A DNA stretch of 12,280 nucleotides, taken from the NCBI GenBank assembly GCA_964400725.1, contig CAYNVS010000067.1, forward strand, positions 1-12,280, given 5' to 3'. The position numbers were made by a program, and so were the translations under genes. The stretch is from CAYNVS01 sp964400725 (lineage in GTDB: Bacteria > Myxococcota_A > SURF-8 > CAYNVS01). Numbering within the stretch: position 1 is the stretch's first letter; each line of letters begins with the position of its first letter. Below, in pieces: positions 1 to 6,303 of this stretch. Below the pieces are notes generated by a model. It was not told the DNA's origin. It worked only from the letters and a program-made list of their open reading frames with translations, and made no database searches.

Positions 1-747
1 ACCGCGGTCGTTACTCCCGACGAGGCTAAAGACGCCGGCGCGCTGATGTTCTTCAGCGAGAAGTACGGCGAGCGCGTCCGCATGGTAAGCATGGGGCCGT
101 CCAAGGAACTCTGCGGCGGAACTCATACATCCAATACTGGCAAAATCGGCAGCGTACGCATTATATCCGAGACGGCCATCGCCTCCGGCGTGCGGCGCAT
201 CGAGGCGGTAGTCGCCGCGGCGGCGTCGGAGCATTCGCTTTGGCAGAACGCGCAGCTGGCCAAACTTGCGGCGCTTCTTCACGTTTCGGCCGCGGACGTT
301 CCGGCGCGCGTCGAGAAATTAATTGACGAACTCAAAGAGGCCGAGAAAAAATTAAAGGCGCTTCAAACCGAAATGGCGCGCAAAAGCGCCGGCGGGCTGG
401 AAGAAAAAGCCCGTAAAATCGGCGGGATAACGCTGCTCGCCGAGGCTCTTGAAGGCGCTGACATGGCGGCGCTGCGAGATTTATCGACTCAGGCGCGGGA
501 CAAGCTCGGAGCTTCGAGCGTCGTCGTTTTGGCGTCTTCCGTCGGCGCGGATAAAGCGTTCATATCCGTTGCGGTAGGCGCCGATTTGGCGGGCAAGCGG
601 TTCCACGCGGGCAAAATGGTTTCGGCTCTGGCTCCGATAATCGGCGGCAAGGGCGGCGGCAAGCCGGACGGCGCGCAGGGGGGCGGAAATAATCCGGCGG
701 GCATAGAAGAGGCGCTGCGCGAGGCCGAAAGAATGACGCGGGAATAA
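1..747 (+). CDS. alaS: Alanyl-tRNA synthetase, C-terminal part (5' truncated by window)
   Basis: AlaRS charges tRNA-Ala with alanine in the cytoplasm and edits mischarged serine or glycine. The reading frame is open from base 1, so the gene starts upstream of the window; 248 residues are visible. The ATG at 46 is internal, because family-like sequence precedes it. Fragment residues 38-42 are the CGGTH motif, the zinc-binding Cys-x3-His of the editing (SAD) domain. GVRRIEAV follows shortly after. Residues about 100-130 form a charged coiled coil. The C-terminal C-Ala/DHHA1 domain carries the glycine-rich stretch GGKGGGKPD (about 215-223) followed by AQGGG, which is typical of AlaRS. The missing part is the aminoacylation core and most of the editing domain. 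The gene ends at TAA 745-747 and converges on the next gene across a shared terminator. Nothing unusual is seen. Confidence 0.97.
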   Translation, partial: TAVVTPDEAKDAGALMFFSEKYGERVRMVSMGPSKELCGGTHTSNTGKIGSVRIISETAIASGVRRIEAVVAAAASEHSLWQNAQLAKLAALLHVSAADVPARVEKLIDELKEAEKKLKALQTEMARKSAGGLEEKARKIGGITLLAEALEGADMAALRDLSTQARDKLGASSVVVLASSVGADKAFISVAVGADLAGKRFHAGKMVSALAPIIGGKGGGKPDGAQGGGNNPAGIEEALREAERMTRE

Positions 748-792
748 CGCCGCCGCGCAAACGCCCTATTGCGCAAACATAAAATAAGGAAC

Positions 793-828
793 AAAAAAAG
801 CGCCCTCGAAAAGAAGGCGCTTTTTTTT
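793..828. terminator. Bidirectional intrinsic terminator between alaS and the VWA lipoprotein gene
   Basis: A GCGCC (800-804) / GGCGC (816-820) stem is flanked by A7 on the left (793-799) and T8 on the right (821-828). The A and T runs can extend the stem, and each strand presents a U-run after the hairpin. It lies 45 bases after the alaS stop and 20 bases after the stop of the opposing gene, so it can serve both converging genes. Confidence 0.9.
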
Positions 829-847
829 GCGTTAATGGTTTAACTAT

Positions 848-3800
848 TTAGTGTCTGCACAGCGCGTCGTATTCGACTACTATATTGCTGCCCGGCCCCG
901 GAGGAGCGTTGAAAATAATCGTGTTGGAGTCGGTGTCGAAGACGTAGTCGTCGCCTTCCTTCATGCGGTTGCCGTTTACGGTTACGACGATTGTCGCAGG
1001 GTCGGCTTCGCGGGAAAGGAAGAACTGAGTGCGCAAACCGAAGGAACGGTTGCCTATGTCGGTATAAACGTCGGACCAGTCGGTTGAGCAAATGCTGCGG
1101 AAGAAACCGTTGCAGTTGTTCGCCGCGTCAACGTAGCGGCAACCGGATGCGGCGCCTGCATCCGGGCCGGCGGAGCATCCGTCGGGGCAGTCGCCGACGA
1201 TTGCGTAATATTGCAGCATTTCGATGTTGCGCGGCCCTTTGATGTTCTTTAGAAAGTCGATGTAATAGGCGGTGTCGCTGGTGGACTGGTCTTCTTCGTC
1301 GCTTACGGTAACAATAGCGAGCGAGGCGTTGTCGCGCAGGAAGCCCGCGTTTTTGGACGGATCGCTTAACAGTTGGTCGGATAGCGCGAGGTGGGCGCCT
1401 TCAAGACCTTTTTCGGTTCCGGAACAGTTGGTTCCGAGCTTTACGTGAGACTTGAACAAATTCTTAACGTCTCCTAGCGGCATCGAATTGGCGCCTCCGT
1501 AGCGCAGTATCTTCGGGTCGCCTTTCAGTTCGCCGGAGCCGCAGCCGGTACAGCCGCCGTCCATGTCGCAGCTGGTAATGCCGAGCTGAACGTCGGCGTT
1601 CCACGCTATCGCGGTATTAATAAAGGTGTCAAAGTTAGCGGCCAAGTTTTCCTGCTCGTCTCCCATGGAGCCGGAGCAGTCGACCACGAAGAGAATATCG
1701 ACGGTCGGTTTTTCGTTTTGGTGGAAGCGGTCGATTTGGTGGGCGATTTTCGTCGCCTCCGCCTGTATCGGCACCGTAATAAGCGAGCTGTTGGACAGCG
1801 TTGTGGTTATTTCAACCACGCCGTAGTAAGGCCCTTCCGCGACGTTTTCTCCGGCGCAATATCTGGCTCCGAATCTGAGGGTTCCGCCCTGCGGCAGCGT
1901 TACCGGCAGCGGCGGCAGGTTGACGATTTGGAAGCCGGGGTCGCTTGTCGCGCTGATTTTAACGCCGGTAATGCCGATTTCCAGAGCGCCGGTATTATAT
2001 ATGGTAACGGTTTCGTTGCGCGAGCAGCAGCCCAATGTAATTAAGCCGAAATCGAGCTTGCTGGGAATGACGTCAACGCCGCGCTTGGCGCCGGTGCCGG
2101 AGAAGCCGAACGCGACGTAGCCCTGCTGCCAAACTCCGCTGGTCTGTCCCTGCTGAGGCGTCCATGCGTTTAATATGTAAGGAACTACGGTGGTAGTGGC
2201 GTTGGTGAAGATTTCCACGCTCCAAGACTGCGTTTCGCCTTCGGTAGAGGGCGCGAAGGTGATGTCAACGGCGTAACTGGCGCCGCGCGGAATGGTAACG
2301 TTGTTGATTGGGAGAGCCGGCTGGAAAAGGAACTGCGGCGGGCATGTGAAGCCGGGCATGGGGAACATGCAGGTCATCGGAAGCGGCCCCGCCTTGATTT
2401 GCGAAACGATTAAATCGTCGTCTCCGCAATTGGAAATAATAAGCTGGCGCGGCTGGCGGTTGAAAAGCTCGGTGTTGCCGAAGCGGATGCCGGGGCAGCC
2501 CTGCGCGCAAGAAAGCATCGGGAACATGCTGTTATCGAAGCCGTCGAGCGGATCGACGTTAAGGCAGGCAGGCTTTTTAGCGACGACCAAACCGTTGAGG
2601 TCGCCTTCCGCGCTGCCGGTTTTGGTTCCCTGCGAGTCCATGTAATCGGCTTTGATTTTGCCGGTAAGCGGTCTTTCTAGCTGTCCCATCGGCGGCTCGT
2701 GGCCGGGGCGCGGATGAAATTTGACCGTAACCGCTTTGACGATGCCCGCCGAAATGGCGAAATAAGAAGGCGGATTCATGTTGGGCAGCGATGAAGCGTC
2801 GATTTCAAAGGCGTTGTCCGCAGAGTCGGTAATCGTTACTCCGGTGAGAAGGCACTCGGAAAGACCGGTGTTTTTAATGTTTACGAAGCTCGCGTTTTCC
2901 GCTCCTACGGGCGCGTTTCCGAAATCGGTCGCCTGCGGAACTATTTCGAGAGCGCATCCGGCTTTCATGTTGCTCTTAAGCGGCACGCCGAGCTGCGCTT
3001 CGGGCGAGGAGCTCAAAAAGATAATCATGCCCGACTTGTTCGCCTCGCGGGAGCTGTTGATTTTCGCTTTAATATTAAAGCCTTCGCCGTATTTAAGAAC
3101 CTTCGGAAAGAATGCCTCGCCTTTGTCGATTGCAAAATCGCGGTCGCTGGCCGGGTCCAAGTAAACGTTATAAACCGTTAGATCGCTCTGTCCGACGTTG
3201 GAGACGTTGATATTCTTTTCGGCCGTTTGACCGACGTTGACGCTTCCGAAATCTACGTCGCTGGGATCGACGTAAATCGCGCCGCTGTCGCCTTTTTTGC
3301 CGCCGACGAAAACGCATCCGCCGCCGCAGTCGAGGTTGAGATTGCCGCTTTCCACCTTGCCGGAGCAGGCTTTGTCGGTCGTTGTCGTAATGTTTCCGGC
3401 GCCGTCAACGACGCCCGAAAGGTTGATTGTAATGTTATCCTGCTGGATGATAATTATTACGCGGCAGGTGGAGCCGACCCTGCTGATGGAAGCCAGCGCG
3501 GAGCCGGTCAGACCGTCGCAATTAATGGTTACGTCGTAGGTGCCGGTAAGATTCGGGCAGTCGGTCGGAATTTCCTCGTTGTACTCGGGCAGGCTTTCCT
3601 TGTCGAGGCCGTCGTCGGGATTGGTCTCCGCGTCGGTATCGCCGCCGCCGGGCTTTTTGCAGGCGCCGTCGCTTTGGCAGACGTATCCGTCAATCGGGCA
3701 CGTTCCGGAGCATGGGCCGTTTTCCCGGCACAAGCCGCTTGCGGCGTCGCAGTAGGGGACGAGCATGTCGGGGTAGAAATTTGCGCATTGTTCGTGGCTT

Positions 3801-3994
3801 GCGCAGGCGCCTTTGTCAACGCAGACTTTGCTTTGCAGGTTGCAAATCGAATTTTTGCCGACGCCCATACAGTCCCTGTCCGACTTGCATCCGGCGTCGG
3901 TCGCGGACGACGAGCATCCGGCAACGGCCGCAAACGCAGTCAGCAGCGCCGCAAGCGCCGCAAATTTTAAAACCGACGTTTTTAGATTTTTCAT
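848..3994 (-). CDS. Large Cys-rich / HYDIN-like / VWA-domain lipoprotein
   Basis: This is a 1048-residue predicted lipoprotein. Residues 1-27 are a lipoprotein signal peptide (basic MKNLK start, hydrophobic core, lipobox AVAGC), with Cys27 as the acylated residue. Ser at +2 fits outer-membrane sorting. Residues 35-112 are rich in regularly spaced cysteines, and 113-145 are an acidic, Gly/Pro linker. Ig-like 'choice-of-anchor D'/HYDIN-type modules start near 241 (DVDFGSVNVG), 351 (ATDFGNAPVG), a more divergent one around 500-610, and 643 (KLDFGLITLG). A VWA domain begins near 763; its MIDAS DxSxS is DCSGS at 772-776, and VSDEEDQS at 898-904 supplies a further acidic site. The C-terminus (about 985-1048) looks like a small beta domain. 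The start ATG is preceded by GAGGA (complement of 4001-4005) at 6 bases. Function is unknown; a surface adhesion or metal-dependent protein-binding role is inferred from the domains. This architecture is common in myxobacteria-like genomes. Confidence 0.88.
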   Translation of the reverse strand: MKNLKTSVLKFAALAALLTAFAAVAGCSSSATDAGCKSDRDCMGVGKNSICNLQSKVCVDKGACASHEQCANFYPDMLVPYCDAASGLCRENGPCSGTCPIDGYVCQSDGACKKPGGGDTDAETNPDDGLDKESLPEYNEEIPTDCPNLTGTYDVTINCDGLTGSALASISRVGSTCRVIIIIQQDNITINLSGVVDGAGNITTTTDKACSGKVESGNLNLDCGGGCVFVGGKKGDSGAIYVDPSDVDFGSVNVGQTAEKNINVSNVGQSDLTVYNVYLDPASDRDFAIDKGEAFFPKVLKYGEGFNIKAKINSSREANKSGMIIFLSSSPEAQLGVPLKSNMKAGCALEIVPQATDFGNAPVGAENASFVNIKNTGLSECLLTGVTITDSADNAFEIDASSLPNMNPPSYFAISAGIVKAVTVKFHPRPGHEPPMGQLERPLTGKIKADYMDSQGTKTGSAEGDLNGLVVAKKPACLNVDPLDGFDNSMFPMLSCAQGCPGIRFGNTELFNRQPRQLIISNCGDDDLIVSQIKAGPLPMTCMFPMPGFTCPPQFLFQPALPINNVTIPRGASYAVDITFAPSTEGETQSWSVEIFTNATTTVVPYILNAWTPQQGQTSGVWQQGYVAFGFSGTGAKRGVDVIPSKLDFGLITLGCCSRNETVTIYNTGALEIGITGVKISATSDPGFQIVNLPPLPVTLPQGGTLRFGARYCAGENVAEGPYYGVVEITTTLSNSSLITVPIQAEATKIAHQIDRFHQNEKPTVDILFVVDCSGSMGDEQENLAANFDTFINTAIAWNADVQLGITSCDMDGGCTGCGSGELKGDPKILRYGGANSMPLGDVKNLFKSHVKLGTNCSGTEKGLEGAHLALSDQLLSDPSKNAGFLRDNASLAIVTVSDEEDQSTSDTAYYIDFLKNIKGPRNIEMLQYYAIVGDCPDGCSAGPDAGAASGCRYVDAANNCNGFFRSICSTDWSDVYTDIGNRSFGLRTQFFLSREADPATIVVTVNGNRMKEGDDYVFDTDSNTIIFNAPPGPGSNIVVEYDALCRH

Positions 3995-4138
3995 AGCTAA
4001 TCCTCGCTGCTTTTTTGTTTAACGACGGCGTAAACCCTAGGAAATATAAGGGCTTGCCATTGTTTATACCGATAAAGAACGTTTCGTTTCGCCGCGGTTA
4101 TACCGCAAATTTAAACCTCATTAAGGAAAAATTATCAT

Positions 4139-4170
4139 AGCGGCAAATTTTTTGCAATAAGTTTGCCGCT
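4139..4170. repeat. Perfect 9-bp inverted repeat overlapping the rlmN promoter
   Basis: AGCGGCAAA (4139-4147) and TTTGCCGCT (4162-4170) are exact reverse complements separated by 14 bases. The arms bracket the putative -35 TTGCAA. No U-run follows on the plus strand, so it does not look like a plus-strand terminator. An operator or a structural hairpin is more likely. Confidence 0.6.
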
Positions 4171-4180
4171 TGAATAGAAT
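4152..4180 (+). promoter_or_regulatory. Putative sigma70-type promoter of rlmN
   Basis: A -35-like TTGCAA (4152-4157; 4 of 6 consensus bases) is followed after exactly 17 bases by the -10-like TAGAAT (4175-4180; 5 of 6). The expected transcription start is near 4187, leaving a leader of roughly 95 bases before the ATG. The -35 lies inside the loop of the 4139-4170 inverted repeat, which suggests regulation at this promoter. This is pattern evidence only. Confidence 0.45.
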
Positions 4181-4197
4181 AAAAAGAATTGAAAAAA

Positions 4198-4219
4198 TAT
4201 CAATATTTCTTTATTGATA
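4198..4219. repeat. Perfect 8-bp AT-rich inverted repeat in the rlmN leader
   Basis: TATCAATA (4198-4205) and TATTGATA (4212-4219) are exact reverse complements around a 6-base spacer. It lies just downstream of the predicted rlmN transcription start, so it could be an operator or a leader hairpin. Confidence 0.5.
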
Positions 4220-4238
4220 GTTGCGTCTTTTTTTAACG

Positions 4239-4257
4239 CGGCGCGCAAAAGGCGCCG
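4239..4257 (+). other. GC-rich hairpin close upstream of the rlmN ribosome-binding site
   Basis: CGGCGC (4239-4244) can pair with GCGCCG (4252-4257) around the 7-base loop GCAAAAG. It ends 25 bases before the rlmN ATG. No U-run follows, so it is not an intrinsic terminator. It may only shape the leader RNA. Confidence 0.35.
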
Positions 4258-4282
4258 TAAATTAGAATCGAACGGAAATTAT

Positions 4283-5326
4283 ATGGAAAAAACGAATTTA
4301 AAAAATATGACGGCGGACGAGCTCGAAGCCTTTTTCAAGTCGATGGGCGAGCCGGCTTACAGAGGCAAACAGGTTTTTAGGTGGATTCGCGCCGCGCGCG
4401 CGGCGAAGTTTGAGGAAATGACCGACCTTTCGCTGGCGCTCAGATTAAAACTCGAAGAAACGGCGCGGCTGCCGATAATAGAGCCGGAGTACGAGGAAAC
4501 GGACGAGGACGGCACGATTAAGCTAGGCCTGCGGCTTCAGGACGGCAACGTCGTCGAAACGGTGGTAATGCCCGCCGGCGAGAGACAGTACAGCGTATGC
4601 CTTTCCTCGCAGGCAGGCTGCCCGCTGGGCTGCGCCTTTTGCTACACGGCTAAAATCGGTTTCAAACGCAGCCTTACCCTGTTCGAGATAACCGAACAAC
4701 TGGACGCGGCGCTTCGCATAATCGAAAAAAAAGGCGCGAGGCTGCAAACCGTCGTATTCATGGGAATGGGAGAGCCGCTGCTGAACGCCGAGAACGTATT
4801 GAAAGCCGCGGCCGTATTTTCGAGCAAACTCGGACTGAGGCTGCCGCCGAAAAAAATCGTCGTCTCAACCGCGGGAATCGCCGACGCGATTCCCCTGTTG
4901 GCCGAAGCTCCGGTATCGCTGGCGCTGTCGCTCAACGCGACGACGCAGGGAGCGCGGGAAAAAATAATGCCGATAGCGAAAAAATATCCTCTCGACGCGC
5001 TGCTAAAGGCGATAGACGCGCTGCCGCTTAAAATGAAACGGCGGACGCTGATAGAATACGCGCTTCTGGCCGGAGTGAACGACACTGCGGAAGACGCCAA
5101 AAGGCTGGGTAAAATCGCTCGCAGAATCGGCGGCAAGGTAAACCTCATTCCGTTCAACGCTTTCCCCGACAGCGGTTTCGAGCGCCCTTCCGAGGAAAAG
5201 ATAGACGAATTCGCCTCGGCGCTGCGATACGAGCAGGACGCGACCGTAACCGTGCGCCGCAGCAAGGGACAAGGCATTTACGCCGCGTGCGGCTCTCTCG
5301 CCGGAAAGGCGAGCAAAAAAGTTTGA
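4283..5326 (+). CDS. rlmN: Dual-specificity 23S rRNA (A2503-C2) / tRNA (A37-C2) methyltransferase RlmN
   Basis: RlmN is a radical SAM enzyme that puts a methyl group on C2 of A2503 in 23S rRNA and of A37 in some tRNAs, in the cytoplasm. From the chosen ATG it has 347 residues, within the family range. The N-terminal accessory domain includes YRGKQVFRWI (26-35). The [4Fe-4S] motif CxxxCxxC is Cys113, Cys117 and Cys120. Cys106, seven residues before it, matches the second catalytic cysteine (Cys118 in E. coli). GMGEP (161-165) is the SAM-binding motif. The methyl-carrying cysteine is Cys336 in AACGSL near the C-terminus. All essential cysteines are therefore present. Upstream TTG 4214 would add 23 unfamiliar residues without a ribosome-binding site; ATG 4283 has GGA 6 bases before it and fits the family start. 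Cfr is less likely, as nothing suggests a resistance context. Confidence 0.95.
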   Translation: MEKTNLKNMTADELEAFFKSMGEPAYRGKQVFRWIRAARAAKFEEMTDLSLALRLKLEETARLPIIEPEYEETDEDGTIKLGLRLQDGNVVETVVMPAGERQYSVCLSSQAGCPLGCAFCYTAKIGFKRSLTLFEITEQLDAALRIIEKKGARLQTVVFMGMGEPLLNAENVLKAAAVFSSKLGLRLPPKKIVVSTAGIADAIPLLAEAPVSLALSLNATTQGAREKIMPIAKKYPLDALLKAIDALPLKMKRRTLIEYALLAGVNDTAEDAKRLGKIARRIGGKVNLIPFNAFPDSGFERPSEEKIDEFASALRYEQDATVTVRRSKGQGIYAACGSLAGKASKKV

Positions 5327-5372
5327 ACGAACGCTTTTTGAGCGGTTATTTTGCCGCAACACGTTAAATAGT

Positions 5373-5400
5373 TTGGCTTTTTATTAGTTTTTGTTTTAAT
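5373..5400 (+). promoter_or_regulatory. Possible promoter for the exported CsgG-like protein gene
   Basis: TTGGCT (5373-5378; 4 of 6 to the -35 consensus) and TTTAAT (5395-5400; 5 of 6 to the -10) are spaced by 16 bases. The predicted leader would be about 115 bases. The region is very AT-rich, so chance matches are easy. No strong rlmN terminator was seen between 5327 and 5372, only weak 4-bp stems, and read-through from rlmN is possible. Confidence 0.3.
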
Positions 5401-5523
5401 ATAAACAATAAGGCGAATAAAAAACGCTTTTCAATGTCTAATGTAATGTGTCGCAACCGAAAGGTTCGACTAGAAAACAAAATTATAGTTCATAAATCGC
5501 CTTGTTCCAACTTCGAGGATTTG

Positions 5524-6156
5524 ATGCCCGCGGATCGTTCGATAAAAATTATTCTCTGCGCCTTAACGGCCGCCGGCGTTTGGTTTTCGTGCGCCATAGC
5601 CTTCGCCGCCCAGGAGATAACCGCGTCTCCGAAGTTTCTTCTGCTGGTAAACGAATCGTCCCTTCCCAACGCCGCCGCAAAGCAATGGTGGGCGGACAAA
5701 CCCTATTCCAAATTCGGCGTGGCGCAAACCGCTCTGAGCGCGGAGCTTAAACAAAAAATGTTCGAGGTGCTCGACCCCTCGGCGGACAAACTCCCCCCGC
5801 TGCCAGACGACCTGCGCAAGAAGCCCAAAGACATGGCTATTGAAGACGTCGCGCAGATAGGCCGCGCGGTGGGCGCCGATTTTGTCGTCATAGGCGATTC
5901 CAATTTAAAGCTCATCGGCCCTGCGCCGGGCGGAGCCGCCATGCAGGTGGAGGCGTCGATTTCGGTCAAGGTTCTTTCTATCGATTCAAAAAGCTGGATA
6001 GCCGCCGGAGAGAAAAAAGAAACCGCGGCCTATCCGCTTCTAGATTACGCCTGCGCGTACGCCATGCAGCGCGCCGCTAAAAAACTCGGCAAAAGCCTAG
6101 GCGACGCGCTTGCCCTGCAGCCGGAAATCAGAGCCATTCAAAAGAAAAAGAAGTAA
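5524..6156 (+). CDS. Small exported protein with CsgG/LpoB-like sequence pattern
   Basis: This 210-residue protein has an N-terminal Sec signal peptide: basic MPADRSIK, a hydrophobic stretch 9-27, and likely cleavage at AFA-AQ around 28-29. I chose ATG 5524 because GAGGA (5515-5519) lies just upstream and the signal peptide then starts properly. The in-frame ATG at 5434 would add 30 residues before the signal. The mature part has a strand (FLLLVNESS, 38-46), a helix ending in MFEVLDP (79-85), a stretch matching the 'A..GADFVVIGDS' pattern (115-126), a strand pair (ISVKVLSIDSKSWIAAGE, 146-163) and a final helix with AAKKLGKSL. This order resembles CsgG/LpoB/TolB-N-like periplasmic domains. That resemblance is inference from pattern, with no diagnostic motif. 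The protein ends in a KKKK tail. Specific function is not recognised. Confidence 0.75.
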   Translation: MPADRSIKIILCALTAAGVWFSCAIAFAAQEITASPKFLLLVNESSLPNAAAKQWWADKPYSKFGVAQTALSAELKQKMFEVLDPSADKLPPLPDDLRKKPKDMAIEDVAQIGRAVGADFVVIGDSNLKLIGPAPGGAAMQVEASISVKVLSIDSKSWIAAGEKKETAAYPLLDYACAYAMQRAAKKLGKSLGDALALQPEIRAIQKKKK

Positions 6157-6158
6157 TT

Positions 6159-6191
6159 CCGGCCGTTTTTATTCGCAAACGCCGCGGCCGG
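6159..6191. repeat. 7-bp GC-rich inverted repeat after the exported-protein gene
   Basis: CCGGCCG (6159-6165) pairs exactly with CGGCCGG (6185-6191) across a 19-base loop that contains the only T-run. It starts two bases after the TAA stop. Without a following U-run it is more likely an mRNA 3'-end stabilising hairpin than a terminator. Confidence 0.4.
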
Positions 6192-6252
6192 TCTTCAAAT
6201 TTACAATCCCTTCGGAATGTCGCAAGTAAAAAAATAATTACAGAGAGTTTCT

Positions 6253-6303
6253 CCGCGGCGTTAAAAACCGGTTGCGCATAACGCGGCGGAATTATTTTTT
6301 CTT
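6253..6303 (+). terminator. Probable intrinsic terminator for the exported-protein gene
   Basis: CCGCGGCGTT (6253-6262) pairs with AACGCGGCGG (6280-6289) with one mismatch in ten, around a 17-base loop. A T-rich tail follows (6291-6303, including T6 at 6295-6300). It overlaps the stop codon of the converging minus-strand gene. For the minus strand there is no immediate U-run, so it mainly serves the plus-strand gene. Confidence 0.6.

Larger units (their letters stand above)
3995..4282. other. Divergent intergenic control region between the VWA lipoprotein gene and rlmN
   Basis: This is 288 bases of AT-rich non-coding sequence. It holds the ribosome-binding site of the minus-strand lipoprotein gene, a sigma70-like promoter for rlmN, and three inverted repeats listed separately. 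GCGGT-TAT-ACCGC at 4094-4106 is a fourth, small palindrome. For the minus-strand gene I found only isolated -10-like hexamers (TATAAA as the complement of 4063-4068; GATAAT as the complement of 4131-4136) without a convincing -35 at normal spacing. Confidence 0.6.

Noticed and set aside
3227..3970. Plus-strand open frame of 247 residues inside the VWA lipoprotein gene
   Set aside because: It is antisense to a gene with a clear signal peptide and domains, has low-complexity Ala/Val/Gly composition, no good ribosome-binding site and no recognisable motif. GC-rich codon bias creates such frames.
4214..4282. Upstream TTG start extending rlmN by 23 residues
   Set aside because: It has no ribosome-binding site, an unfamiliar Arg-rich extension, and lies within inverted-repeat and leader sequence. 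ATG 4283 fits the family start.
4642..5277. Minus-strand open frame of 211 residues opposite rlmN
   Set aside because: rlmN has all conserved catalytic residues on the other strand; the Ser/Ala-rich antisense frame is a codon-bias shadow.
5327..5372. Possible rlmN terminator
   Set aside because: Only 4-bp stems (for example 5332-5335/5341-5344 and 5342-5345/5354-5357) are available and no clean U-run follows either; too weak to call.
5434..5523. Upstream ATG extending the exported protein by 30 residues
   Set aside because: It would bury the signal peptide. The internal ATG 5524 has GAGGA directly upstream and a proper signal sequence.
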